Assembly: GCA_031256825.1 (NCBI GenBank)
Contig: JAIRPV010000034.1
Location: 1-59,346 of the forward strand
Length of the DNA stretch: 59,346 nt
Direction of reading: 5' to 3'
DNA from: Oscillospiraceae bacterium
GTDB taxonomy: Bacteria; Bacillota; Clostridia; Oscillospirales; Acutalibacteraceae
Shown here: one piece after another, positions 16,838 through 24,857 of the stretch
How the letters are laid out: every line of letters begins with the position of its first letter
Numbering within the stretch: position 1 is the first letter of the stretch
Position numbers and translations under genes: made by a program
Notes under the pieces: generated by a model
Databases searched by the model: none
The model's input: only the letters and a program-made list of their open reading frames with translations
What the model was told of the DNA's origin: nothing

Positions 16838-16865
16838 TCAACAGCGAAAGTTAAAAGCAAAAAAA

Positions 16866-16898
16866 GCGCCCCCGCAAATTTGCGGAGGGCTTTTTTTG
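16866..16898. terminator. Bidirectional terminator between convergent genes
   Basis: The stem CCCGCAAATTTGCGG, with outer GC pairs, is followed by TTTTTTT on the plus strand and preceded by AAAAAAA, so it can serve the XRE regulator (+) and the small-peptide gene (-). Confidence 0.85.
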
Positions 16899-16911
16899 TT
16901 TGCGGCGCTGA

Positions 16912-17049
16912 TCAGCCGCGGAACTGGATAAAGAGCAGGAAAAAGTTTTTGATCCCCTCGAACATATTCGCCACGAAGCCGTTGATGACGTTGTTCTGGA
17001 TCCAGTCGAAAAAATTGGTCAGACCGCTCATGAAGCTCGCGTAATTCAT
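16912..17049 (-). CDS. 45-residue amphipathic small protein
   Basis: A short gene with an excellent start: GGAGGT 6 nt before ATG 17049. The product begins MNYASFMSGLTNFFDWIQNN and continues with alternating Phe/Ile/Asn and a Phe-rich C-terminal helix (GIKNFFLLFIQ). It has no signal peptide and no obvious single membrane span; the pattern suggests a membrane-associated amphipathic helix. It lies 87 nt downstream of galU on the same strand and immediately before a terminator. I recognise no family. The strong ribosome site and terminator argue it is real. A longer ATG start at 17100 lacks a site. Confidence 0.6.
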   Translation of the reverse strand: MNYASFMSGLTNFFDWIQNNVINGFVANMFEGIKNFFLLFIQFRG

Positions 17050-17136
17050 CCCGATACCTCCTAACCTGATTTTGATATTCCTTAGTCGCTCGAACCGCAA
17101 AAAATCCTCAGCCGAACGAAAAAGTTTCCAGTAACA

Positions 17137-18021
17137 TCACAGGGTTTCTGCCAAGGATTTCAGATACGCCCGCGCCTCCGCGCCAATTTCGGGGTGGGCC
17201 AGGGCCAGTTCGCAGTTGGCCTGCAGAATCCCCAGTTTGTTGCCCATGTCGTAACGGGTGCCGTTGAAATCCACCGCCATCATTTTCCCCGCCTTGCCCA
17301 GGTCGCTCAGCGCGTCGGTCAGGTAATATTCCTCGCCCGCCGGGCATTTCGCCACGCCCTCTTCCAGCATGCCGAAAATTTCCGGCGGCAAAATCACACG
17401 CCCCAAGATTGAATAGCAGGAGCGGAACGTGCCGGGCGCCGGCTTTTCAACAATGCTTGTCACACGCATTACATTGCCCTCCACGGGCGTATTTTCAACA
17501 GAGCAGTACTTTGGCACGTCTTTGCGATCCACTTCTTTCACGCCCACCACGCCGCAGCCATATGCTTCGCAAACGCGCGCCAGCTGCGCTGTGACGGGAT
17601 CCTCGTGGTTGATGATCACATCATCGCCGTAAAGCACGGCAAAAGGCTCGTTGCCCACAAACGATTTTCCGCAGAGGATCGCGTGGCCCAAGCCTTTGGT
17701 CACCTTTTGCCGCACGAAGTAAATATTGCATTTGACTTGCGAAGCCTGCAATACCTGTTCCAAGATATCGGCCTTTTTTGGGTTCGCGGCCAGTTGTGTT
17801 TCCAGCTCAAAAGAGTGGTCAAAATGATCCTCAATCGCGCTCTTGCCGCGGTTGGTGATGATCAAAATGTCTTCGATCCCTGCGGCCACGGCTTCTTCCA
17901 CAATATACTGGATCGCCGGCTTATCAACGATATTCAGCATTTCCTTCGGTACCGCCTTAGAGGCGGGCAAAACCCGCGTGCCCAGCCCCGCGGCCGGGAT
18001 GATTGCTTTTCTGACTCTCAT
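17137..18021 (-). CDS. galU: UTP-glucose-1-phosphate uridylyltransferase
   Basis: Makes UDP-glucose for polysaccharide synthesis; UDP-glucose is also the donor expected for the cyclic glucan synthase at 29 kb. There are 294 residues. The nucleotidyltransferase signature AIIPAAGLGTRVLPASKAVP is at the N-terminus, then PKEMLNIVDKPAIQYIVEEA, and the catalytic Asp region AVLYGDDVI. ATG 18021 has GGGAGGACAACAC upstream; an ATG five codons earlier is less well placed. It sits 42 nt after the serine hydrolase gene, in a four-gene minus-strand unit. Confidence 0.93.
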   Translation of the reverse strand: MRVRKAIIPAAGLGTRVLPASKAVPKEMLNIVDKPAIQYIVEEAVAAGIEDILIITNRGKSAIEDHFDHSFELETQLAANPKKADILEQVLQASQVKCNIYFVRQKVTKGLGHAILCGKSFVGNEPFAVLYGDDVIINHEDPVTAQLARVCEAYGCGVVGVKEVDRKDVPKYCSVENTPVEGNVMRVTSIVEKPAPGTFRSCYSILGRVILPPEIFGMLEEGVAKCPAGEEYYLTDALSDLGKAGKMMAVDFNGTRYDMGNKLGILQANCELALAHPEIGAEARAYLKSLAETL

Positions 18022-18063
18022 GTGTTGTCCTCCCATCTTTTTGTTGGATTATGGATTCACGCG

Positions 18064-19167
18064 TCAGCCTATGCCAAGCGTTTTGCCAACATTCATAAAA
18101 AATTGATCCACCGTCCCGGTGCAGCCAGTGCGCACGATCACCAATCCGCGGCTGGGCTCAATGACGATGTATTGCCCATAAGCCCCGTTGGCCTCGTAAA
18201 ATCCGCAGAACGGTTCCAGGCTGTAGTTCCAGAACAGCCTGCCGTAGGCCTTGAACGACTTCGACTTCGGCGGCGTCTGGGCCACCCAATCCGCCGGGAT
18301 AATCTGTCGGCCTTCCCAGCGGCCATAATTCAGATAAAGATAACCAAAGCGGGCCATGTCGCGCGGGGTGAGCTGAAGCCCGCCGCCCCCGGCATAGTTC
18401 CCGTCCGGCATCTGTTCCCATTCGGCGGAAGTGATGCCCAGCGGATCAAACAGCTTTTCTTTCGCGTAATCCAGCAGCGGTTTTCCCGTTGCTTTCGCAA
18501 GCAAAACAGCCAATAAATTGACGCCGTTGCTGGAGTAGGAAAATTTTTTGCCGGGCGGGTTGGTCTGCTTTGCGAGGAAAATCAGCAAGCCGCAATCCGT
18601 CTTCCTGAGCGCCAGCTCGTCAATCCCTGGAGCGAATTCCAAGGGCTTTCCGTCCCCCGGCAAACCGCTGGTCATGGTCAGCAGATGCTCAATGGTCATG
18701 TCCCGCTTGTTTTCTTGCCCCTTGGCAAGCAGCGCTTCGGCTTCCGGAAAAAATTCAATCACCTTTTGATCAACGCCCTTGATTTTTCCTTCAGCGATCG
18801 CAATGCCAACCAGTGCCGAAATCACAGATTTGGTGCAGGATTGCATTTCGTGCGGCTTATTTTGATCATACCCGTTCCAGTATTGTTCATAGATCAATTT
18901 GCCCTGGCGGAGCACCAAAAGACCGTCGGTTCGCGAGCCGCCAATCATCATGCCCTTGAGGCTCAGCGCCGTTTTGAGCAGCCCGGGCGCGAACCAGAGC
19001 GGCGGATTGCCTTCGGCGAATTCCTTCGTTGGAAAAACGCCATCGTCTGCCGGCACCGCCGGAGCGGTGCGCGTTTCGGGGATCCTGTTTGGCTGCGCCT
19101 GCGGGTTCCAGAGCGCAAATGCGCTGAGCACGCTCAGCATCCAGGCGAGCAATTTGTTCGGTGTCAT
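18064..19167 (-). CDS. Secreted serine hydrolase, beta-lactamase/class C penicillin-binding fold
   Basis: A 367-residue exported protein of the Beta-lactamase (PF00144) family. A signal peptide (LLAWMLSVLSAFALW) leads to a catalytic Ser-x-x-Lys in MQSCTKSVISALVG, with a Tyr-Ser motif in KKFSYSSNGVNLLAVLL. Such enzymes include D-aminopeptidases, esterases and EstB-like proteins, so the substrate cannot be stated. ATG 19167 has GGGGAGA at 7 nt. It lies between a zinc-ribbon membrane protein and galU in one apparent operon. Confidence 0.82.
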   Translation of the reverse strand: MTPNKLLAWMLSVLSAFALWNPQAQPNRIPETRTAPAVPADDGVFPTKEFAEGNPPLWFAPGLLKTALSLKGMMIGGSRTDGLLVLRQGKLIYEQYWNGYDQNKPHEMQSCTKSVISALVGIAIAEGKIKGVDQKVIEFFPEAEALLAKGQENKRDMTIEHLLTMTSGLPGDGKPLEFAPGIDELALRKTDCGLLIFLAKQTNPPGKKFSYSSNGVNLLAVLLAKATGKPLLDYAKEKLFDPLGITSAEWEQMPDGNYAGGGGLQLTPRDMARFGYLYLNYGRWEGRQIIPADWVAQTPPKSKSFKAYGRLFWNYSLEPFCGFYEANGAYGQYIVIEPSRGLVIVRTGCTGTVDQFFMNVGKTLGIG

Positions 19168-19199
19168 GGCATATCTCCCCAATGCTGTTTTATTTCATG

Positions 19200-20276
19200 C
19201 TACCCCAGTATCTTTTCCACCACGTTCACTATCACCTGCGGCAGGTAGGAATATACCCAGAGCCACAGCACCGGCGCGAAAAATGAAATCCCGCCCAGGC
19301 GGATGAGCAGCTGATGGCGGCCATAACTCTGGTCTGGCCCGTCTGTCACAACCTCCGCGCGCGCGCGTTCCATATTTGCCCAGACGCGCCGCCGCAGCAA
19401 AGGATCCGCCAGCAGACCGCTTGCGATCGCCAGCAAAAGCACCTGCGCGGTTTTAAGGCCAACCGTCAGCTTGTGCTGCCTCAGCGACTGCCGAAAAGCG
19501 TTGTAGAACTGCCGCTGGGCCTCTTGCATGGCTTTGCTGTCACTGCTGGCAATGCTTTCGGCCAACTGGTTATAGGCGGGCAGCACGGGTTCCACAACGC
19601 GCTCAATTGCGGGCAGGAACGCCAGCGCGGCAATCAGCCACAGCGCACCGAAGATCAGCGCCTCTTTGTAGAGCTTGCGAAAGAAAAACCAGAACGGCCC
19701 GAACAGCCCCGCAAAAAACGCGGCCCAGTTCCAGCCCAATTTCCGGCCGCCCTCAAAAGCTTCCAGATAATGCGTGATGGCGTGCCGGGAACCGCGCAGC
19801 TGCAACGCGATATCTTCCATTTGCTCCCCGGCCAGCGTGTCGCCCATGGTAACATTGCGCCCGTGCACGTTATAGGTCGGGAACGACTCGCGCAGCATTT
19901 GTTCGCGGCGGCGGGTCTCCTGCTCGTAGTGCGCTTTCATCGAGCGGAAAAACTCGTTGAACTGCGTGCCGCATTCCGGGCAGGTTTCCGTGCCGGGCGG
20001 GCAGTGTTCGCCGCAGGTGGGGCAAATCAGCACGCCAGGTTCCTCCGGCGCTTTGCTGTCTTCGGTTTCCGGCGCGGGCGGTTCCGGCTCCTGGGGAGCA
20101 ATCGTGGGCTGCCAGCTGAACTCCGGCCCGTGCCGCTCACGCAGCGGGCAGGCTCCGGCCAATTGCCAGCAGCCCCGGTGCATAGGCGCGCCGCAGTCCG
20201 GGCATACAACAATATCGTCAGCAGCGGGATGAAGCGGCTCACCGCAGCCGCAGCAAGGTTCGTTCTCGTAACGCAT
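19200..20276 (-). CDS. Zinc-ribbon / prokaryotic RING-like membrane protein with DUF2628-type domain
   Basis: A 358-residue protein. The N-terminus carries a prokaryotic RING-like zinc module (CCGCGEPLHP, CPDCGAPMHRGCW), then a Pro/Glu-rich linker and a second zinc ribbon (CPTCGEHCPPGTETCPECG). A hydrophilic stretch precedes LGWNWAAFFAGLFGPFWFFF, typical of DUF2628, with about four membrane helices to the C-terminus. The role is unknown. First gene of the minus-strand unit leading to galU, with its own promoter at 20315-20343. Confidence 0.75.
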   Translation of the reverse strand: MRYENEPCCGCGEPLHPAADDIVVCPDCGAPMHRGCWQLAGACPLRERHGPEFSWQPTIAPQEPEPPAPETEDSKAPEEPGVLICPTCGEHCPPGTETCPECGTQFNEFFRSMKAHYEQETRRREQMLRESFPTYNVHGRNVTMGDTLAGEQMEDIALQLRGSRHAITHYLEAFEGGRKLGWNWAAFFAGLFGPFWFFFRKLYKEALIFGALWLIAALAFLPAIERVVEPVLPAYNQLAESIASSDSKAMQEAQRQFYNAFRQSLRQHKLTVGLKTAQVLLLAIASGLLADPLLRRRVWANMERARAEVVTDGPDQSYGRHQLLIRLGGISFFAPVLWLWVYSYLPQVIVNVVEKILG

Positions 20277-20314
20277 ATTTCTTCCTCTTCAACTCCTATA
20301 AAATCTCACCTTAT

Positions 20315-20343
20315 ATTATACAACCCTAAGCCGAAAAAGTAAA
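20315..20343 (-). promoter_or_regulatory. Promoter of the zinc-ribbon gene operon
   Basis: Minus-strand TTTACT (20343-20338), 17 bp, TATAAT (20320-20315), 39 bp before the start codon at 20276. It is divergent from the MFS promoter at 20409. Confidence 0.75.
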
Positions 20344-20408
20344 GAGGAAAAGGGAAAATTTTAAAGAGATTTTGCTCTGCCGCCATCTGAAAATGTCAAC
20401 AAAAAATC

Positions 20409-20437
20409 TTGATTTATGAGAATGATTATGTTATAAT
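20409..20437 (+). promoter_or_regulatory. Promoter feeding the structured leader of the MFS gene
   Basis: TTGATT (20409-20414), 17 bp, TATAAT (20432-20437). The predicted start (about 20444) coincides with the 5' arm of the conserved stem-loop. Confidence 0.75.
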
Positions 20438-20440
20438 AGG

Positions 20441-20516
20441 CACATCACCTGTGGCGAGGTAAGAATTTTGCTGAGACGCTGCCAATGACGAACTGCTCAC
20501 CGCAGGTGTGTTATAA
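20441..20516 (+). promoter_or_regulatory. Conserved structured 5'-leader element, copy A (possible cis-regulatory RNA)
   Basis: The arms CACCTGTGGCGAG (20446-20458) and CTCACCGCAGGTG (20496-20508) form a 13-bp stem with one G-U pair and one C-A mismatch, closing a 37-nt loop that contains CCAATGACGAACTG. A second copy with the same core and stem precedes tpiA on the minus strand (42241-42303). In both copies the stem starts at the predicted transcription start and GTTATAAT flanks the element. It ends about 20 nt before the ribosome binding site of the MFS gene. I do not recognise it as a known riboswitch; a short mobile inverted-repeat element is the main alternative. Confidence 0.65.
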
Positions 20517-20539
20517 TTAGACAAAAGCAGGAGGAGGCA

Positions 20540-21859
20540 ATGCATATGGACAAAAGCAAAAAAAGAGGTCTGGGCGGACGCCATTGGGCGGCGCTGCTTA
20601 TCTTCGGGCTGTACGGGCAGATTGCCTGGATGGTTGAAAACATGTATTTCAACGTCTACCTCTACAAAACCGTGACATACGATCCCAATGCCGTGGCGGT
20701 TATGGTGGCCGCCAGCGCCATTGTCGCAACGCTGACCACGCTGCTCATGGGGCAGGCCTCCGACAAAGCGGGCCGGCGCAAGCCGTTTATCACCATCGGC
20801 TATATCATCTGGGGACTCGTCATCATGTCTTTTACATGGATCAGCAAAGAGAACACCGCTCGGCTGTTCCCTGCGGCCAACGCGGCAGCGCTCACGACAG
20901 TGCTCATTGTTGCCATGGACTGCGTCATGACGTTTTTTGGCTCCACAGCCAACGACGCGGCGTTCAATGCCTGGGTAACCGATATTACCGTGCCGGAAAC
21001 ACGGGGCCGTGCAGACGGCGCTTTGGCCGCCTTGCAGCTTGCCGCGCTGCTCATCATCTTCGGCGGGTTCGATGGCCTGACCCAAAAGGGCAACTGGACG
21101 GCGTTCTATTGCGCCATCGGCGGCCTGGTGACGCTGGGCGGCGTGGCAGGGCTTTTCGTATTGAAAGAAGGGCCGAAGCACAAAGTCGAAAAACCGGATC
21201 TTCTCTATGGCTTTCGCCCCGGCGTTGTCCGCGCCAATCCGCAGCTTTATCGCATTCTGCTGCTGATAGGGCTGTATTGCACGGCGTATCAGATTTTCTT
21301 CCCCTATTTGATGATCTACCTGGAGTACTTCCTGGGGCTGAGCAATTATGCCATATTGCTGGCGGTGGTTCTGGTGGTGGCCGCCGTGCTCAGCGTTTTG
21401 GGCGGGCGGCTGGTAGACAGACTGGGCAAGCGGCGGTTTTTCCTTCCAGCGGGGCTTGTCTATACGGGGGGCTTGCTGCTGATGTATCTGCACGGGCGTT
21501 TTCTTCGCACGGATTCCCGGCTAAAGCTGCCGCTGCTTGCCCTTGCGGCCATTATTATGATGGGCGGGAGCCTGCTGCTCAGTTTGGTTGCCAACGCCGC
21601 CATCCGCGATTACACGCCCGAAGCCCAGCGCGGGCACTTCAACGGCGTGCGCATGATCTTTATGGTCTTGCTGCCCATGGCGCTCGGTCCGTTCATCGGC
21701 GCGCGGATCATCCGCAGCGGGCCGACTTATCTGGATGAATACGGCGCGGCGCAGATCATCCCCAATATGAATCTGTTCCTGGGCGCGGCCCTGTTTTCGC
21801 TGCTGATGTTTATCCCCATGGGGTTTTTGCTCAAACATTGGAAGCGGGAGGAGCACTGA
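20540..21859 (+). CDS. MFS transporter
   Basis: A 439-residue, 12-helix major facilitator protein, similar in style to sugar/cation symporters of the GPH or SLC45 type. Motif A-like loops are GQASDKAGRRKPF between helices 2 and 3 and GRLVDRLGKRRFF in the second half. The N-terminal WMVENMYFNVYLY segment is typical of this subgroup. The substrate is not deducible. AGGAGGAGG at 20529-20537 serves either ATG 20540 or ATG 20546. The transcript begins with the conserved leader element, so its regulation should explain the substrate. The stop abuts the ATG of mini-RNase III. Confidence 0.85.
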   Translation: MHMDKSKKRGLGGRHWAALLIFGLYGQIAWMVENMYFNVYLYKTVTYDPNAVAVMVAASAIVATLTTLLMGQASDKAGRRKPFITIGYIIWGLVIMSFTWISKENTARLFPAANAAALTTVLIVAMDCVMTFFGSTANDAAFNAWVTDITVPETRGRADGALAALQLAALLIIFGGFDGLTQKGNWTAFYCAIGGLVTLGGVAGLFVLKEGPKHKVEKPDLLYGFRPGVVRANPQLYRILLLIGLYCTAYQIFFPYLMIYLEYFLGLSNYAILLAVVLVVAAVLSVLGGRLVDRLGKRRFFLPAGLVYTGGLLLMYLHGRFLRTDSRLKLPLLALAAIIMMGGSLLLSLVANAAIRDYTPEAQRGHFNGVRMIFMVLLPMALGPFIGARIIRSGPTYLDEYGAAQIIPNMNLFLGAALFSLLMFIPMGFLLKHWKREEH

Positions 21860-22225
21860 ATGACCCCTACCCAGTATTCTCCCCTGGCGCTGGCTTTTTT
21901 GGGGGATTCCGTTTTTGATTTGCTCGTGCGGGAACGGTTGCTGTGCGAAGCCAACCGTCCCCCCGCGCGGCTGCATCAGGCGGCGAAAGAACGGGTGAAC
22001 GCCCGGGCGCAGGCGCGGGCCTACGAGGCCTTGCTGCCGCAGCTCGCGCCGGAAGAAGCGGAAATTTTGCGCCGGGGCAAAAACGCCAAGCCGGGGCATG
22101 TGCCGCCCGGCCAAACCCGTGAGGACTACGCAAAGGCCACGGCGCTGGAAACGCTGTTTGGCTGGCTGTGGCTGAGCGGGCGGCCTGACCGCGCGCGGGA
22201 GCTGTTCGGGATGCTGGAAGGATAA
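21860..22225 (+). CDS. mrnC: Mini-ribonuclease III
   Basis: A 121-residue RNase III-like nuclease without the dsRNA-binding domain, which matures 23S rRNA ends in Firmicutes. The catalytic helix motif is ALAFLGDSVFDLLVRERLL and the second acidic patch is YAKATALETLFGWLWLSG with the metal-binding Glu. It begins immediately after the TGA of the MFS gene (TGAATG), so translation is probably coupled. mrnC usually sits beside cysS, so this neighbourhood is unusual. Confidence 0.9.
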   Translation: MTPTQYSPLALAFLGDSVFDLLVRERLLCEANRPPARLHQAAKERVNARAQARAYEALLPQLAPEEAEILRRGKNAKPGHVPPGQTREDYAKATALETLFGWLWLSGRPDRARELFGMLEG

Positions 22226-22266
22226 GTTTGCCGCGCGAAAAAAAATTACGATTTGCCCGCGCCTCT

Positions 22267-22295
22267 CTTGACAACATTAGCATCTTATGATACGA
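22267..22295 (+). promoter_or_regulatory. Promoter of the second DUF4474 gene
   Basis: Perfect TTGACA (22267-22272), 17 bp, TACGAT (22290-22295), 54 bp before ATG 22349. Confidence 0.8.
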
Positions 22296-22348
22296 TATAG
22301 GCGGTTTTTTCTCTGGGCAAAACAAAAACATAGACGGAGGTTTTCCCT

Positions 22349-23122
22349 ATGGCAGGACTGCGGGCGTTTTTTGCTGTGACAATCGCGGTTTTAACGCAAC
22401 TGTTTACCGGCGCGGCCAAACCGCAAACGATTCCGGAAGCGCTGAACAGAATACCGATGGCGCAAACAGAAGAAGCGGGCCGTTATGAATTCACTTGGCT
22501 GGGTCTGCGCACCAACTACTTTTATTATCCTGAAAGCGGGAAGCTGATTGGCAAAAACGACGGCGGCGTGGGCGGCGTGCAGTATTTTAACTTCGACACA
22601 AAACAATACCTGATCTATGGCGCGCAAAACAGCTGGTTCCAGCCGGGCTATAACGAAATGATGGACAAGGCCGCCTGGATCATTGCCTTTAAGCTCGAAT
22701 CCGCGCGTTTTACATTTACTTACGGCGGCAAAGACCGCATGATACAGTTCTGGAAAGGCCGCTATACACCCTTCTTGAACGGCGGCGAAATTGGGCTTTA
22801 CGAAAAACCGCTGAACCAGAAGGCGGAGCATTACAAACGCACCGATGACCGGCTGGTCATGGGCGCGGAGTTTTGGCGCGGCGGCAAAAAAATCATTACC
22901 TTCGAGCCGGCGCGGATGTGGTGGCTTTACGCGGGCCAACTGGATAACCCGTTCACGCACATTGTTCCACCGAACAAGCTGACCATGAACGGGCACATCC
23001 AATTTGAGGACGAAGGCATGCTCAAGGCCTTCCTGGAATCCATCCCCAAAACGGCGCCTCCAACGTTTTCTTACACAACCCGGGGGCTGGAGTTCCGCTT
23101 TGAATGGAAGAACTCGGCATGA
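22349..23122 (+). CDS. Secreted DUF4474 protein
   Basis: A 257-residue protein with a signal peptide (GLRAFFAVTIAVLTQLFTGA) but no lipobox Cys. The mature part is a single DUF4474 domain: FEST-free, with DRMIQFWKGRYTPFLNGGE, IGLYEKP, AEHYK and MWWLYAGQL matching the C-terminal half of the lipoprotein at 11087 (DWMIQMWKGRYGL, IGIYTKP, AEHYN, AWWLTGF). The Thr-rich linker and N-terminal domain of that protein are absent. The function is unknown. GGAGG lies 8 nt before the ATG. It probably shares a transcript with bioY, 32 nt downstream. Confidence 0.8.
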   Translation: MAGLRAFFAVTIAVLTQLFTGAAKPQTIPEALNRIPMAQTEEAGRYEFTWLGLRTNYFYYPESGKLIGKNDGGVGGVQYFNFDTKQYLIYGAQNSWFQPGYNEMMDKAAWIIAFKLESARFTFTYGGKDRMIQFWKGRYTPFLNGGEIGLYEKPLNQKAEHYKRTDDRLVMGAEFWRGGKKIITFEPARMWWLYAGQLDNPFTHIVPPNKLTMNGHIQFEDEGMLKAFLESIPKTAPPTFSYTTRGLEFRFEWKNSA

Positions 23123-23154
23123 CCCATCATCAAGCGACAGGAGAAATTTGCTGA

Positions 23155-23706
23155 ATGAATCAACCAAAACGCCCCCTCGTGCTTTCCCTTGCCCTAACGG
23201 CGCTGTTCGCGGCCTTGAGCGCCGCTTTGTCGCAGCTTTCGATCCCGCTGGGCGCTGTGCCCATCGTCTTGACGCAGGTTTCCATTTTTCTGGCAGCCGG
23301 GCTGCTGGGCTGGAAATGGGGGACGCTCAGCCAGTTGTTGTTCGTTGCCATGGGCGCGCTGGGTTTGCCGGTGTTTGCGGGCTTCAAAGGCGGCCCCGGG
23401 GCGCTCTTCGGCCCCACAGGCGGTTTCCTTATTGGCTATCTGCTGGCGGCGCTGGCGGCGGGCCTGCTGATGGACAAGTTCGGCCGCAGCTTTAAAACGG
23501 TGCTGCCCATTTGCGTTTTGGCCGCATTGCTGATTTATGTTCCCGGCCTGCCCTGGTTGGCGCACGCGGCGCATCTGGTGGGGCTGAAGAAAATTTTGGC
23601 CGCCGGTATGCTGCCGTATCTGCCCGGCGACGCTCTGAAAATAGCACTTTGCGCGCTGCTGATCCCGCGCCTGTATCCATTGATCAAGCGGCCGAGCCGG
23701 CGATAA
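23155..23706 (+). CDS. bioY: Biotin transporter substrate-binding component
   Basis: S-component of an ECF-type biotin importer, 183 residues with about six helices. Family features are LSQLSIPLGAVPIVLTQVSI, FVAMGALGLPVFAGFKGG and LFGPTGGFLIGYLLAA. It would need the EcfA/EcfT module encoded elsewhere, or act alone. It supplies the biotin used by the ligase at 13411. It runs convergent to sigF with only 13 nt between the stops and no visible terminator. Confidence 0.93.
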   Translation: MNQPKRPLVLSLALTALFAALSAALSQLSIPLGAVPIVLTQVSIFLAAGLLGWKWGTLSQLLFVAMGALGLPVFAGFKGGPGALFGPTGGFLIGYLLAALAAGLLMDKFGRSFKTVLPICVLAALLIYVPGLPWLAHAAHLVGLKKILAAGMLPYLPGDALKIALCALLIPRLYPLIKRPSRR

Positions 23707-23719
23707 GCAAAGCGGCAAC

Positions 23720-24403
23720 CTATGCCAGCAAATCTCCCCGCAGCCGCTTCAAAATTGCCTTTTCCTTGCGTGAAACCTGCACCTGCGTCATGCCCAGCAG
23801 TTCAGCCGTGCGAGCCTGTGTCATGGATCGAAAGAAGCGGCACTCAATCAGCCGCTGCTCTTGCCCGTCCAGTTCCTGCAACACCTGCCGCAGGGCAATT
23901 TTATCGGCCAGTTCGCCTGCGGGCGAATCCACAGGGATTTCCCATTCGGGCTGGCCATTGTTGTCCGTGGCTGTCAGCGAAAGCACCGGCATGGCGGCCC
24001 CCAACAGCACCGCCGTCTCCGAAACATCAAGATCCGCTGCGCGCGCCAGTTCGCCAACGCTCGGCTCGCGGCCCAATTCTTCGGTTAACCGGTCTTTTCG
24101 CTGCAGCAATTCACGGGCTCTCTCTTTTGTGGTGCGCCCCACTTTGACCGCTCCGCCTTCGCGGAAGAGCCGTTTGATTTCCCCGAAGATGACCGGCACG
24201 GCATAAGTGGAAAATGCCAGCCCCCGGGAAGCGTCGAAGGCGTCGGCCGCCTTGATTAGCCCCACGCAGCCCGCCTGTACAAGATCCTCGAATTCCGCGC
24301 CGCGCCCCTGCAACCGCCGGGCGCAGCTATAGACCAATCCCATATTTGCCTCAACAAAGGCGTTGCGGGCCTCGGTGTTTTGCCGTTGTGCCTGCGCTGT
24401 CAT
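23720..24403 (-). CDS. sigF: RNA polymerase sigma-F factor (forespore)
   Basis: Directs early forespore transcription. There are 227 residues. Region 2 is NAFVEANMGLVYSCARRLQG, with EDLVQAGCVGLIKAADAFD and FSTYAVPVIFGEIKRLFRE. Region 4 is SMTQARTAELLGMTQVQVSR. The start ATG 24403 lies one base past the spoIIAB stop (TAA T ATG), so translation is coupled. Longer upstream starts would overlap spoIIAB. Third gene of the spoIIA operon; its presence points to an endospore former. Confidence 0.93.
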   Translation of the reverse strand: MTAQAQRQNTEARNAFVEANMGLVYSCARRLQGRGAEFEDLVQAGCVGLIKAADAFDASRGLAFSTYAVPVIFGEIKRLFREGGAVKVGRTTKERARELLQRKDRLTEELGREPSVGELARAADLDVSETAVLLGAAMPVLSLTATDNNGQPEWEIPVDSPAGELADKIALRQVLQELDGQEQRLIECRFFRSMTQARTAELLGMTQVQVSRKEKAILKRLRGDLLA

Positions 24404-24404
24404 A

Positions 24405-24857
24405 TTATTGATTGCCTTCCCTGCCTTTGATTGTTTTTTCCATCGTAACGGTGGTTCCCGCCCCCACTTTTGAGCGCACGCGCAGCCGATCCATAAAGCT
24501 TTCCATAACGGCAAAGCCCAGTCCGGCGCGCTCCTCGCCAAGTGTGGAATAGAGCGGCTCGCGCGCCTTATCGATATCGGCGATACCGCAGCCCCAGTCG
24601 CGCACCTGCACCCGGAGCAGCCCGCCGGTATAAATTCCCACCGTCAGCATAATTTTGCCGCGCCGCTCCGGGTAGGCATGCACAATGCAGTTGGTCACAG
24701 CCTCGCTGACCGAAGTCTTAACATCAGTCAGCTCCTCCATCGTCGGATCCAACTGCGCAGCAAACGCTGCTACAACGGCCCGCGCAAAGCTCTCGTTTAC
24801 CGAACGGCTTTCCAGTTCCAGCTTGCAGCGATTGAGCAGTATGTATTTTTCTTTCAC
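24405..24857 (-). CDS. spoIIAB: Anti-sigma-F factor / serine kinase
   Basis: GHKL-type kinase that sequesters sigma-F and phosphorylates SpoIIAA. There are 150 residues. N-box SVSEAVTNCIVHAYP, G1 box VRDWGCGIADI and G2 GEERAGLGFAVMESFMD match the HATPase fold, and the TPMEEL-like TMEELTDVKTSV stretch precedes the N-box. The start ATG overlaps the end of spoIIAA by four bases, the standard spoIIA coupling. Confidence 0.94.
   Translation of the reverse strand: MKEKYILLNRCKLELESRSVNESFARAVVAAFAAQLDPTMEELTDVKTSVSEAVTNCIVHAYPERRGKIMLTVGIYTGGLLRVQVRDWGCGIADIDKAREPLYSTLGEERAGLGFAVMESFMDRLRVRSKVGAGTTVTMEKTIKGREGNQ

Noticed and set aside
20461-20516. TPP riboswitch, because of CTGAGA in copy A
   Set aside because: The other TPP-box segments are absent, and copy B does not keep CTGAGA at the same place.
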